Origin: Palaemon carinicauda
Taxonomy: Eukaryota; Arthropoda; Malacostraca; Decapoda; Palaemonidae
Direction of reading: 5' to 3'
Assembly: GCF_036898095.1 (NCBI RefSeq)
Contig: NC_090751.1
Span: 85,665,628 to 85,729,627, forward strand
Length of the DNA stretch: 64,000 nt
In this document: positions 22,791-34,051 of the stretch, piece by piece
Layout of the letters: each line of letters starts with the position of its first letter
How positions within the stretch are numbered: position 1 is the stretch's first letter
Position numbers and translations under genes: made by a program
Notes under the pieces: generated by a model
Databases searched by the model: none
What the model saw: the letters and a program-made list of their open reading frames with translations, nothing else
What the model was told of the DNA's origin: nothing

Positions 22791-23189
22791 ACATTTTCAT
22801 TTGAAGTTGATCTCGTATTAAGAATTGATATATCCTTAAGTGCATTTTCAACCTCATTTTTCCTGTCAGTGATTATAGATGATGCTTTAGTTGATTTAAT
22901 TGCCAGGAGAGTTTTTCCTTAACCTTGTCAGCGCATGTCATTTTCTAATTTTTGGAAATCAATAAAGGTAACATTTCAAACACTGGTCTGAAGTGTTAAC
23001 TTAATTGATTTCACGATCTTCGCTAGGTTATCCACCTTCTCAGTAAGATCATTTGTTATCAAATCCAAATTATGGAAACGCTTACAGAATAAAAAAAAAA
23101 AATCTTCAGTTTCTTCTTGCAGTAAGAAACGCTGGATATCACCTTTTAAAAGTTGCTTTTGTAAAGAAGTATCTGAATGAATATTCTGT
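22791..23189. other. Unassigned retroelement-like spacer
   Basis: No intact feature. Located between non-LTR fragments, and probably decayed retrotransposon sequence. An A-run is at 23091-23101. Confidence 0.25.
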
Positions 23190-23570
23190 TTAAGAAACTT
23201 GTGATATTACCAGGATTGATTACTGTAACTCCATCTCTTATAGTCTACCCAAAGTGCAACTTAAGAGATTGCAAAACATAATAAACAGAGGAAAAAGACT
23301 GATAAGATTTTTCCAAGTCCGAGAGAGGATTACCCCTATACTAACTGAATTACACTGGCTGTCTATTAAAGCTAAAATAGAGTTAAAATATGCACAATAA
23401 CCCATCAAGTGATCAGAACCAGCCGCCCAAAACACTTGGTGTAACCAATGAATCATGTATATATGAGAATAGTAACAGATAGTTTCAAATTATTGAAGCC
23501 AACATGTATGTCTAATGTAGATTCTAGAGCGTTTAAATATGCATACCCAAGGCTATACAACTGGCCATTC
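23190..23570 (+). pseudogene. CR1-like reverse transcriptase C-terminal fragment
   Basis: A + strand frame gives RIDYCNSISYSLPKVQLKRL, QNIINRGKRLIRFFQVRERI, then TPILTELHWLSIKAKIELKY. This order (DYCNSLLYGLP, then RxARLI, then TPVLxxLHWLPIKxRIxFK) is diagnostic of the segment after the RT catalytic core in CR1/Rex-type non-LTR elements. YAYPRLYNWPFERL follows about 100 codons later after stops. Truncated at both ends. Confidence 0.75.
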
Positions 23571-23939
23571 GAAAGACTGGAGATATCTAGGCTTTAAAGA
23601 AGAAACACGCAATATGCCATGTGATACGTTAAACGCCAAAGAATGTGTACGATAACTGATTTTGTAGGTCAAGAAGGGCACAAAGTTCCCCTGTGTAAAA
23701 TGACCAGGAAAAAAACTTTTAAAGTTAAGTAAGCTTTGGGATGATTCAATTTCAATTCCCCATAATTTGCACCATGCATTACTTTTAGCTGGACATTTAT
23801 TAAGGGATTCGGCAACCACAGGTTGATAAAATTGATGCAAAGAGATTATCCTTCTCTGTATGTGCAACGAGCTTGTTTTATAAGCTGAACTATGCATACA
23901 CCTGACAAGATTACCAAACAATTCTTCTTCGCCCAAGGG
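23571..23939. other. Decayed sequence downstream of the CR1-like fragment
   Basis: No intact frame of known family. The minus-strand open frame 23936-23553 is antisense to the + strand CR1 fragment at its left end and is probably chance. Confidence 0.25.
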
Positions 23940-24391
23940 GTTAACTACTGCACTGCAATTTTTCAGTCACTCAGTGGCTACTTTCCTCTTGGTAAGGGTA
24001 GAAGAGAGACTTTATCTATGATAAGCAGCTCTACTAGGAGAAGGACACTCTAAAATTAAACCATTGTTCTCTAGTCTTAGGTAGTACCATAGCCTCTGTA
24101 CCATACTCTTCCACTATCCTGGAGCGGAGTTCTCTTGCTTGAGGGTACACTAGGGAACACTATTCTATCTTATTTCTCTTCCTCTTGTTATTTTTTTTAA
24201 GTTTTTATAGTTTATTTATGAAAAATCTATTTCAATTTTGTTACTGTTTGTAAAATATTTTATTTTGACTGTTCATTACTTCTCTTGAAGTTTATTTTTC
24301 TAATTCCTTTCCTCACTGGGCTATTTTTCCCTGTTGGACCCATTGGGCTTATACCATCCTGCTTTTCCAGCCTAGGGTTGTAGCTTAACTT

Positions 24392-24459
<68 letters not shown>
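23940..24459 (+). mobile_element. Non-LTR retrotransposon 3' end with AAT tail, + strand copy
   Basis: TCCTCACTGGGCTATTTTTC, GACCCATTGGGCTTATACC, ATCCTGCTTTTCCAGCCTAG and GGTTGTAGCTTAACTTG lead into (AAT)n at 24393-24459. It is a 5'-truncated 3' terminus. It is oriented opposite to the copy at 22120-22790. Confidence 0.7.
24393..24459. repeat. (AAT)n microsatellite
   Basis: About 22 uninterrupted AAT units forming the 3' tail of the adjoining non-LTR copy. Confidence 0.95.
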
Positions 24460-24461
<2 letters not shown>

Positions 24462-24465
24462 TATG

Positions 24466-25060
24466 TTATTCGCAGATGGTAAGAAGAGTAATGGCCCGAG
24501 AACACTGCCCTGAGGAACACCAGATATCGCATTCCTATAGTAACTATAGTGCCCATCAACAACTATTTTCTGCTATCTATTATTTAAGATTCAATAATAA
24601 CAATGTTAAGAAAAGGCGCCCACCTCCCATGTGCTTAAGTTTTAAAACAAGCAACCAATAAAATCAAAGCCAATCATACGAACTTCCTGACTACAATCCA
24701 GGGTTTTCTGTACTTCTTTGGAAATTGTAAGAAGGGCTTTAGCTCCAAGGCCTTTGCGAAAGCCACATTGCAAACTAGAAAACAGAGTATTACCTGCAAC
24801 ATACCCATTTAGACATTTTGCCAAATTTTAAAAACAACTTTTGATGACATAGGATTAATGGAAATTGTGTGGTAATCAGTTGGACTTGAGCTACCAAAAA
24901 ACACATTTCCCCATTGGAGTAACAATATGAATTCCCCAACAAGTGCAAAAAGACTCTCTTCTTACTGACTCGTAAACAAATAGATAATTTAGCAATGAGC
25001 TGTCTTAATAAAAAGCAAAGAAAATATACCCTTTTTAGCCTACACACCCATAATGATCCA
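24466..25060 (-). pseudogene. Non-LTR reverse transcriptase core fragment
   Basis: Minus-strand pieces in order: TDYHTISINPMSSKVVFKIW (about 24880-24820), CGFRKGLGAKALLTISKEVQ then KTLDCSQEVRMIGFDF (24824-24642), then VVDGHYSYYRNAISGVPQGS followed by VLGPLLFL (about 24570-24490). GFRKG and SGVPQGSVLGPLLF are RT motifs of jockey/CR1-type elements, and the Asp of FDF is the first palm Asp. The YADD segment is absent because the neighbouring AAT-tailed copy adjoins. Broken by stops and a deletion between blocks. Confidence 0.75.
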
Positions 25061-25789
25061 GGAGTGTTTTAAATTCACGGGACCGAAAAGCTAAGTTAGT
25101 TAGCAGGAATGGGGAAGATTTCACTTGTTAAATATGTAAATGGTATCTATAAAACATACTGTTTAAAATACGAACACTATTTTGATAATAGGTAAACCTA
25201 AGATTGTTGCGAATAAATCTTCTGACAAATTACCAATATAAACGTTAAAAGAAAAAAAAAATAACGTAGGAATATTAAAGGTGCCGTGACAGAGTATCAC
25301 TCTTCCTAGTTTATACTGTCAAGATGAATTTTATCAAACAACAAATCTATATAATTATCACAAGATAAAATATTCTGTAAAAATATGAAATAGCTATAAA
25401 TTCATTTAAATCTTAATTTTGCTAACTAAATATAATGTAAAATATATTAATTTTATGTTTACGAATCCTGGTTGCAGACGACACGTCATGCAATAGTGCC
25501 GAGGAAAACAAAGTGTCAGTTTGCGTATGCAACAGTCATGGATGTCCACTATTATCTGTAAACCTTGAATAAGATACTTATTAAACGTAAGTTTTTGTAA
25601 TTTTTATGTGATTTGGGCCATAAGTTTATGTTGGGATGCTAGAAATGGTATTTTGAAGGACCAAGTATGGAAAGGTTACGGTATAGGTGTGATGTAGTAT
25701 AGGTTACACAAGCCTAGTTTACCCGCTAGACGAAACTAGGCTAGGCTAGACTTGTCAAAGGTAATACAAATTTCTTCTAGATGACAGAA
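25061..25789. other. Non-coding stretch; possible untranslated first exon of UBE4A
   Basis: AT-rich up to 25470, then a less AT-rich 110-bp block ending at a GTAAGT donor (25588). See findings for the candidate 5' UTR exon at about 25475-25587. No protein-coding feature. Confidence 0.3.
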
Positions 25790-26000
25790 TTGGGGTATAT
25801 GTATGAAGACGGCCTTGCCTCATAACTCCCATATTTTCGACCATATTACTAAATATATGGCAGTCAAATGGGTTTGCATCGTTAGGTAAGTAGGAAAGGA
25901 AACGGCTAGTAGGGTAGTTGTGAAGTTTAGGCTAGGTTGTGTAATATGCACGAGGGAGGTTCTGTCCGTCGTTATACAAAGCCATCACAAAATTGTCTGA
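25790..26000 (+). repeat. GTTAGG-type dispersed repeat, copy 2 (diverged)
   Basis: Carries GTATATGTATGAAGACGGC, CATCGTTAGGTAAGTAGGAA and GCACGAGGGAGGTTCTGTCC in the same order as copies 1 and 3, but more decayed. Confidence 0.5.
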
Positions 26001-26089
26001 AGGTAACGTAGGTGTACATATGAATCTGTATGGTCAGTTTAGGACGATAACATATGCGATGATGTTTAGTAGGAAATGGATCACAATAG

Positions 26090-26330
26090 GATTTATCTTG
26101 GGGGTGTATGTGTGATAGTGTCCACCTCCATGTATGATAACGGTTGATTAAGTATACGGCAGCATAAAGGGGATTGCGGGGGTCATTAGCCCCTTGTTAG
26201 GTATGTAGGTAAGGACACGGCTTGTAGGTTAGGTTAGGTTGGGAAGTTTAAGTTAGGTGGTGTCCATTTTTAATGCACACGGGAGGAACTGGCTGCTGAT
26301 ATACTGTACGAAGGCTCCTTATCCTGAAGT
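26090..26330 (+). repeat. GTTAGG-type dispersed repeat, copy 3
   Basis: ATACGGCAGCATAAAGGGGA, CCCCTTGTTAGGTATGTAGG, CTTGTAGGTTAGGTTAGGTT, GCACACGGGAGGAACTGGCT and CGAAGGCTCC match copy 1 at 18900-19100 in order and orientation. Confidence 0.65.
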
Positions 26331-28421
<2,091 letters not shown>

Positions 28422-28439
28422 ATATATGAATTACATAAG

Positions 28440-29045
28440 GTTAGGCTCAAAATAAATAGAAGATAGACAGCGATGATGAGAACGGAATATGCAATGGAAG
28501 ATGAAATATCATTGGAAGGAGAAAGTATTTATGAAGAGAATCATTTTAATATTTAGGAACTATGATCTTTTATACAGGATCTTTAGAATTTGAGTTTAAT
28601 GAAAGATTGAAATAAGCAAATCAGAGAATGGCTAGGTTAAGTAAAATTTGGAAATCAAATTGCTTGAAATTACATATAAAGGTCAGGCTATTTAAGTTTA
28701 GTGAGATTGGTGTTACTGTATGGTCATAAGTCGTGGTATGACAATGAAGCAATATCCAACAGATTTTGTAGATTTGAGAACAAAGCTTTAAGAAGAATAT
28801 TGGGAGTAAAATGGCAGGACAGGATTAGAAATGAAACTATAAGAAAGATTACGTAAGTGCCATGGATGAGGTCATGATGAGGGGTAGATGGGAGGGTTTG
28901 GGCATGGTCTTAGCACTCCCCAAGAGAGATTAGTTAACCAAACGTTTAACTGGGCTCCACAAGGCACTAGAAAAGGTGGAAGACCCAGGCCTACATGACT
29001 GAGGGCTATGAAGCGTGAAGTTGCAGATGATGAATGAAGAAGTAT
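28440..29045 (+). pseudogene. RTE-like non-LTR reverse transcriptase C-terminal fragment
   Basis: Across shifting + frames: ARLSKIWKSNCLKLHIKVRL (about 28630), LLYGHKSWYDN, FENKALRRILGVKWQDRIRN then ETIRKIT, and later a GRP-type region (LTGLHKALEKVEDPGLHD). This order after the RT palm is that of RTE/BovB- or Jockey-like elements whose copies end in the ...LRRILG...DRIRNE block. Truncated and broken by stops. Confidence 0.7.
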
Positions 29046-29049
29046 TTAT

Positions 29050-29172
29050 TTAAAAGCTGGTGACCAATGATGTTTACCATGTTAGAAGTTAAATGGCTGG
29101 TTTCAGCTTTGCTGAAGACACACTCCTATTTTATATGTCACATGTGTGTAAATATAGCTTGGAAAAATACAA
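29050..29172 (+). repeat. MITE fragment interrupted by DIRS-B
   Basis: GGTGACCAATGATGTTTACC, GTTAAATGGCTGGTTTCAGC, TTTGCTGAAGACACACTCCT and GGAAAAATACAA match the family at 17931-18095 and the right half of 39719-39935. It stops exactly where DIRS-B starts, so DIRS-B inserted at or near its end. Confidence 0.5.
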
Positions 29173-29345
29173 TTTTCAATATTTAACTTAGCCGGTGATT
29201 ATATAGCTGCAACTCTGTTGCTCGACAGACAACTCTACGGAAAAACTCGCCAGCGATCGCTACACAGGTTGCGGGTGTGCCCAACAGCGCCATCTGTCGA
29301 CCAGATACCCAGCTCTCAATGTAAACAGAGACTCAATTTTCTCTC
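29173..29345 (+). repeat. Left inverted terminal repeat of DIRS-B
   Basis: Tip TTTTCAATATTTAACTTAGC, followed by about 150 bp that is the near-perfect reverse complement of 35475-35640. Contains AGCGATCGCT at 29252-29261. As the 5' end of a DIRS element it should hold the promoter, but no specific element was identified. Confidence 0.88.
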
Positions 29346-29549
29346 TGTCGAGGTGTCGACAAGACGTACTTTACTCGCTGTTGCTAAACTGGAGTTTTTC
29401 ACATCTAATTGGTGAAGTACTATATTCTAGTTTTGAGCTTTCCCTGTGCAGGGTTTCTCTTCACATAAATCCTTGAACTCTTTTTGATAACGGATTCTTT
29501 GTTGATGACTTTTTGATCGTTTTTTGGAATTTCCCTTGACCAATTCAAA

Positions 29550-31091
29550 ATGGCTGACCCTTCACAAGTCCCCAAATTTAGGAAATGCAATGCTAGGGAC
29601 TGTTCTAGGCGTCTTCCGAAGGCTTCTATCGATCCTCACACTGTTTGTTCCAATTGTCGGGATAAAACCTGTCAATTGGAAGATCGGTGTGAGGAGTGCG
29701 TTGGCCTTTCGGAATTCGATTTTATCGAATTTCAAAAGTACACACGTAGGCTAGAGAGAGATAGAGTTAGGAGAAGTTCTTCTCGTTCTATTGATATATC
29801 CTCTCCTCATGCCCCACAACCTATTCCTTCCCCTGTAGTGGTTGCTCCTAACCCCCCTCCTGGCACTCAGGAACCATCGATGGCTGATATGATGCATGCC
29901 ATCCAGGCTCTGGGTGAGAGAGTTGAATCCCTTGCTAGTGACCGTAATCAGCTCATGGCGGATGTGAAGGAGCTTAAGTGCCAAAGTGCAGTGGGAAGTG
30001 CTAAAGTGCCAAGTGATAGTGTTGTGGATAGTGTTGCGCTTGAGGGTTTGTCTGTTCGTGCCTGTCGTCCTCCTAGTCCGGGACCTCTTGCAAGCCCCCA
30101 AGTCCAGAGGAGAAGCAATGTCGTACGACGCATGGGTTCGAGAGGCTTTAATCAGCGAACAGACGTTCCCTCCGTGGTATCGGGCGTATCTACCCAAGAT
30201 CGCTCCTACCTAACTAAGACGAGAGAGCCCATTTATACCTCGTCTCCTGAAGGTGTTTCTCGCAAGAAACTTTGGACCAAGGTCTCGCGACCGTTAAAAC
30301 GTAAATCGGTCCCTTCAGCACAAGTCCAACGGCCCGGTTGTAGCCACTGGGTCAGTTCGGACTCGTTGCCGTCATCCGATGACTGCTCACCGCCTAAGAG
30401 AGGCAAAGCGGTACCGCTTCAGACTGTAACACCGTCTGTCGCCGCACCTGCTCCCGTAGACCCTAAGTGGTCTCTACTGCAAGACCTGCAGTCTAAACTT
30501 ACGTCTCTGATGCAGGACTTTCGTGCGGAGAAGGTTGCTGCCGTACCAGCTAGTGCAGTACCTAGCCTACAACCCTCCACGCGATCGGTTGTGCGTTCTG
30601 TGGACGCTGAGGTAACCTTCTCACGCACTCCAGTTGAGAGAGTTCCTCCACCCATGCGTTCCAGTGTGATCTGCCAGCCGCATGTTGACGTTAAGCGACG
30701 CACGGAGGTTGCCGTTGACGTTCTGGATGTTCAACAACCGTCAGAGTTGCTTTGTTTTGACGCGGTGCGTCAACCTCCGCAACCCAGTGTGGTTTCCACT
30801 GCGCACCCACATCAGTCTAGACAGTCTGGAGTAGACGCTGTGCGTCCCCGCGCTGCCATGGTTGTTGCCAGCTCACAGACTGGGCAGCAGTTCCATGACG
30901 TTGCGTCCGGCTCAGTCACGCATGCACCAGTGCGACCGGACTCAGCGAACCAGCCGTTACCCACTCCGTTGCCGTTTCCTCATCAGTTGTCGGATGAGGA
31001 ACGTTCTGATGATGATGTTGCTGCACTTATAGATGAACCACAATCAGAATTGGACGAGCCTGAAGTCTACTCAACCCTCTTTGGACTTTAG
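29550..31091 (+). CDS. Gag N-terminal part of DIRS-B (ORF1a)
   Basis: A 513-residue frame from ATG 29550. The N-terminus is Cys/His-rich: CNARDC, DPHTVCSNCRDKTC and RCEECVGLSEFDF, about residues 13-55, suggesting a zinc-binding domain. An Arg/Ser-rich stretch follows (about 70-80), then a possible coiled coil (about 108-145) and a long Pro/Ser/Gln-rich low-complexity region. It encodes the structural, RNA-binding protein of the element. It ends 59 nt inside ORF1b, which continues the homology in the +1 frame. Comparison with DIRS-C indicates one extra base in ORF1a near 31065. DIRS-A and DIRS-C lack the Cys-rich N-terminus. Confidence 0.8.
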   Translation: MADPSQVPKFRKCNARDCSRRLPKASIDPHTVCSNCRDKTCQLEDRCEECVGLSEFDFIEFQKYTRRLERDRVRRSSSRSIDISSPHAPQPIPSPVVVAPNPPPGTQEPSMADMMHAIQALGERVESLASDRNQLMADVKELKCQSAVGSAKVPSDSVVDSVALEGLSVRACRPPSPGPLASPQVQRRSNVVRRMGSRGFNQRTDVPSVVSGVSTQDRSYLTKTREPIYTSSPEGVSRKKLWTKVSRPLKRKSVPSAQVQRPGCSHWVSSDSLPSSDDCSPPKRGKAVPLQTVTPSVAAPAPVDPKWSLLQDLQSKLTSLMQDFRAEKVAAVPASAVPSLQPSTRSVVRSVDAEVTFSRTPVERVPPPMRSSVICQPHVDVKRRTEVAVDVLDVQQPSELLCFDAVRQPPQPSVVSTAHPHQSRQSGVDAVRPRAAMVVASSQTGQQFHDVASGSVTHAPVRPDSANQPLPTPLPFPHQLSDEERSDDDVAALIDEPQSELDEPEVYSTLFGL

Positions 31092-31992
31092 AAAAGTTTT
31101 GGCCATTTTCAAAGAGCTGTTTCCTGACCAGTTTGTTTCTGTGGCTCCTCGTTCTCCGCCTTCAGAGTTTGTGTTAGGCATGCCGTCTACCACACCTGCC
31201 TTTACTAGACTCGTCCTCGCACGCTCGTCCAAGAGAGCTTTGCGGGTGATAGGAGAATGGTTGCAGTCCAAGAAGAGTTTAGGGAAGACAGCCTTTGCTT
31301 TTCCCCCTGCTAGACTCTCTTCTAGATCGAGCGTCTGGTATGCCACGGGAGAAGTTCTCGGCTTGGGAGTTCCTGCCTCTGCCCAGGGCGACTTCTCAAG
31401 TCTTGTAGACTCTCCCCGCCGCCTTGCCATGAGACGCTCAAAGATATGTTGGTCATCTTCGGACCTGGACCACCTTTTGAAAGGAATCTTTAGGGCCTTC
31501 GAAGTTTTTAACTTCTTAGACTGGTGTCTAGGAGCCCTAAGCAGGAAGATCTCTTCGACAGATAAAGAGACTTCCTTGCTCATTATGTCCTGCATGGACA
31601 ATGCCGTACGTGATGGGTCTAATGAGCTTGCTGCATCATTTGTGTCCGGAGTCCTAAAAAAGCGAGAAAATCTCTGCTCATTCCTTTCAGCTGGAGTTAC
31701 ACCGTGCCAGAGATCTGAGCTTCTCTTTGCTCCTCTCTCCAAGTGCCTTTTTCCAGAAGTCCTGATTAAGGAAATAGCCGCTTCGTTAGTGCAGAAGGAC
31801 ACTCACGATCTTGTTGCGTCCTCAGCTCGCAAAGCTCCCCCTTTGCCTACCTTGTCAGCTAGACCAAGGATGGACACTCCAGCGTCCCGTTTTATTCCGC
31901 CCTTTCGTGGCAGAGCCTCCAGCAGAGGAGGTGCTCGTGCCGAAGGGAAACGAGGGAAGAAAGGATCCAAGTCCTATAAGGGCAGAGTCTGA
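31033..31992 (+). CDS. Gag C-terminal part of DIRS-B (ORF1b)
   Basis: Frame of 319 residues, whose in-frame ATG may not be used. Homology with the other copies starts near TQPSLDFRKVLAIFKELFPD (about residues 13-32). It continues through PRSPPSEF, LGVPASAQGDFSSLVDSPRR and RDGSNELAASFVSG, a mostly helical capsid-like region. The C-terminus is Arg/Gly/Lys-rich (RGRASSRGGARAEGKRGKKG), probably nucleic-acid binding. It overlaps the RT frame by about 180 nt. It could be expressed by frameshifting from ORF1a, or the split could be a mutation; DIRS-A and DIRS-C are also interrupted at this point. Confidence 0.75.
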   Translation: MNHNQNWTSLKSTQPSLDFRKVLAIFKELFPDQFVSVAPRSPPSEFVLGMPSTTPAFTRLVLARSSKRALRVIGEWLQSKKSLGKTAFAFPPARLSSRSSVWYATGEVLGLGVPASAQGDFSSLVDSPRRLAMRRSKICWSSSDLDHLLKGIFRAFEVFNFLDWCLGALSRKISSTDKETSLLIMSCMDNAVRDGSNELAASFVSGVLKKRENLCSFLSAGVTPCQRSELLFAPLSKCLFPEVLIKEIAASLVQKDTHDLVASSARKAPPLPTLSARPRMDTPASRFIPPFRGRASSRGGARAEGKRGKKGSKSYKGRV

Positions 31993-34051
31993 CTGCCCGC
32001 ATCTTCAGACAGCAGTGGGAGCCAGACTCAAGAACTTCTGGCAGACCTGGGAGAAGAGAGGCGCAGATGCACAATCTGTGAAGTTGCTCAGAGAGGGGTA
32101 CAAGATCCCTTTTGTACGGAAACCCCCTCTAGCAACGTCTCCCATCGATCTCTCTCCCAGGTACAGAGAGGAAGACAAGAGACGAGCCTTGAAACGGGAA
32201 GTGTCTCTTTTACTAGAGAAGGGAGCGGTGGTCAAAGTCTCGGACCTTCAATCTCCGGGATTCTACAACCGCCTCTTCTTGGTTCCCAAGAAGACAGGAG
32301 GGTGGAGGCCGGTGCTAGACGTCAGTGCTCTGAATGTCTTTGTCACAAAGCAGACGTTCTCCATGGAGACCACAAAGTCAGTCTTAGCAGCGGTCAGAAG
32401 GGAAGACTGGATGGTCTCATTAGACCTAAGGGACGCCTACTTCCACGTCCCCATCCACCCGGACTCCCAACCTTTTCTGAGATTCGTTTTCGAAAAGGTG
32501 GTCTACCAGTTTCAAGCCCTGTGCTTTGGCCTAAGCACAGCTCCTCTTGTGTTTACGAGGCTGATGAGGAATGTAGCCAAATTCCTCCATTTATCGGACA
32601 TCCGAGCCTCCCTTTATTTGGACGACTGGCTTCTCAGAGCCTCTTCCAGTCGTCGCTGTCTGAAGGATCTAAAGTGGACTCTAGATCTGACCAAGGAATT
32701 GGGTCTCCTTGTCAATATGGAAAAGTCACAACTGGTCCCATCCCAAACTATTGTGTATTTAGGGATGGAGATTCACAGTCTAGCTTTTCGGGCTTTTCCG
32801 TCGGCCCCCAGAATAAGCCAAGCCCAGTTATGCATCCAGAACATGCTGAAGAAGGAACACTGCTCAGTCAGGCAGTGGATGAGTCTGGTAGGGACGCTAT
32901 CATCCCTGGAACAATTTGTGTCATTAGGAAGACTACACCTCCGTCCTCTTCAATACCGTCTAGCATTTCACTGGAAAAAGGACAAGACGCTAGAAGCGGT
33001 CTCGATCCCCATTTCCGAGAAGATGAAGTCTTGCCTGACTTGGTGGAAGGACAGTATCAACCTAAGAGAGGGTCTTCCCCTGGCTGTTCAGACTCCCAAC
33101 CTCGTTCTCTTCTCGGACGCATCGGACGTAGGCTGGGGCGCGACATTAGACGGTCGGGAATGTTCGGGACTGTGGAACTCGAGTCAAAGGATCATGCATA
33201 TCAACTGCAAGGAGCTGCTGGCAGTACATCTGGCCTTGAAAAGCTTCAGGTCTCTCCTTCGAGGCAAAGTGGTGGAAGTGAACTCGGACAACACCACTGC
33301 CTTGGCGTACATCTCCAAGCAAGGAGGGACCCACTCACTGACGTTGTACGAGATCGCAAGGGACCTGCTCATCTGGTCAAAAGGTCAAAACATATCACTA
33401 GTAACGAGGTTCATCCAAGGCAACTTGAATGTCATGGCAGATTGTCTCAGTCGGAAGGGGCAAGTAATTCCAACGGAATGGACCCTCCACAAGGATGTAT
33501 GCAAGAGACTTTGGGCCACTTGGGGCCAACCAACCATAGATCTCTTTGCAACCTCGCTGACCAAGAGGCTCCCAATATATTGCTCACCAGTCCCAGACCC
33601 AGCAGCAATACATATAGATGCCTTTCTCCTAGATTGGTCACATCTAGATCTATACGCATTCCCACCATTCAAGATTGTCAACAAGGTACTGCAGAAGTTC
33701 GCCTCTCACGAAGGGACAAGGTTGACGCTAGTTGCTCCCCTCTGGCCTGCGAGAGAATGGTTCACCGAGGTACTTCGATGGCTAGTAGACGTTCCCAGAA
33801 GTCTTCCTCTAAGGGTGGACCTTCTACGTCAGCCACACGTAAAGAAGGTACACCAAAGCCTCCACGCTCTTCGTCTGACTGCCTTCAGACTATCGAAAGA
33901 CTCTCGAGAGCTAGAGGCTTTTCGAAGGAGGCAGCCAGTGCGATTGCTAGAGCAAGGAGAGCATCCACCCTTAGAGTCTACCAATCGAAGTCGGAAATAT
34001 TCCGAAACTGGTGCAAGTCAGTCTCTGTATCCTCGACCAGTACCTCTGTAG
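31811..34051 (+). CDS. Reverse transcriptase-RNase H-methyltransferase-like protein of DIRS-B
   Basis: A 746-residue frame. Fingers: YNRLFLVPKKTGGWRPVLD (about 151-170). Palm A: VSLDLRDAYFHVPIHP (about 201-216). Motif B: CFGLSTAPLVFTRL (about 241-254). Catalytic YLDDWLL at 269-275. RNase H follows: LFSDASDVGWGA (about 433-444), CKELLAVHLAL, NSDNTTALAYI (about 490), NVMADCLSR (about 540). The C-terminal region has DLFATSLTKRLPIY, VPDPAAIHIDAFLLDW, LYAFPPF and LVAPLWPAREWF (about 577-650). This matches the Dam-like methyltransferase domain reported for DIRS elements, with FPPF where NPPY/DPPY is expected. It copies the element's RNA. All RT and RNase H catalytic residues are present, so the enzyme may be functional. 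Confidence 0.9.
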   Translation: MLRPQLAKLPLCLPCQLDQGWTLQRPVLFRPFVAEPPAEEVLVPKGNEGRKDPSPIRAESDCPHLQTAVGARLKNFWQTWEKRGADAQSVKLLREGYKIPFVRKPPLATSPIDLSPRYREEDKRRALKREVSLLLEKGAVVKVSDLQSPGFYNRLFLVPKKTGGWRPVLDVSALNVFVTKQTFSMETTKSVLAAVRREDWMVSLDLRDAYFHVPIHPDSQPFLRFVFEKVVYQFQALCFGLSTAPLVFTRLMRNVAKFLHLSDIRASLYLDDWLLRASSSRRCLKDLKWTLDLTKELGLLVNMEKSQLVPSQTIVYLGMEIHSLAFRAFPSAPRISQAQLCIQNMLKKEHCSVRQWMSLVGTLSSLEQFVSLGRLHLRPLQYRLAFHWKKDKTLEAVSIPISEKMKSCLTWWKDSINLREGLPLAVQTPNLVLFSDASDVGWGATLDGRECSGLWNSSQRIMHINCKELLAVHLALKSFRSLLRGKVVEVNSDNTTALAYISKQGGTHSLTLYEIARDLLIWSKGQNISLVTRFIQGNLNVMADCLSRKGQVIPTEWTLHKDVCKRLWATWGQPTIDLFATSLTKRLPIYCSPVPDPAAIHIDAFLLDWSHLDLYAFPPFKIVNKVLQKFASHEGTRLTLVAPLWPAREWFTEVLRWLVDVPRSLPLRVDLLRQPHVKKVHQSLHALRLTAFRLSKDSRELEAFRRRQPVRLLEQGEHPPLESTNRSRKYSETGASQSLYPRPVPL

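Noticed and set aside
24260..24562. Minus-strand frame with a poly-Tyr run
   Set aside because: Artefact of the AAT microsatellite tail; only the short RT motif at its edge is meaningful.
31071..31802. 243-residue minus-strand open frame
   Set aside because: Antisense of DIRS-B gag ORF1b; no homology of its own.
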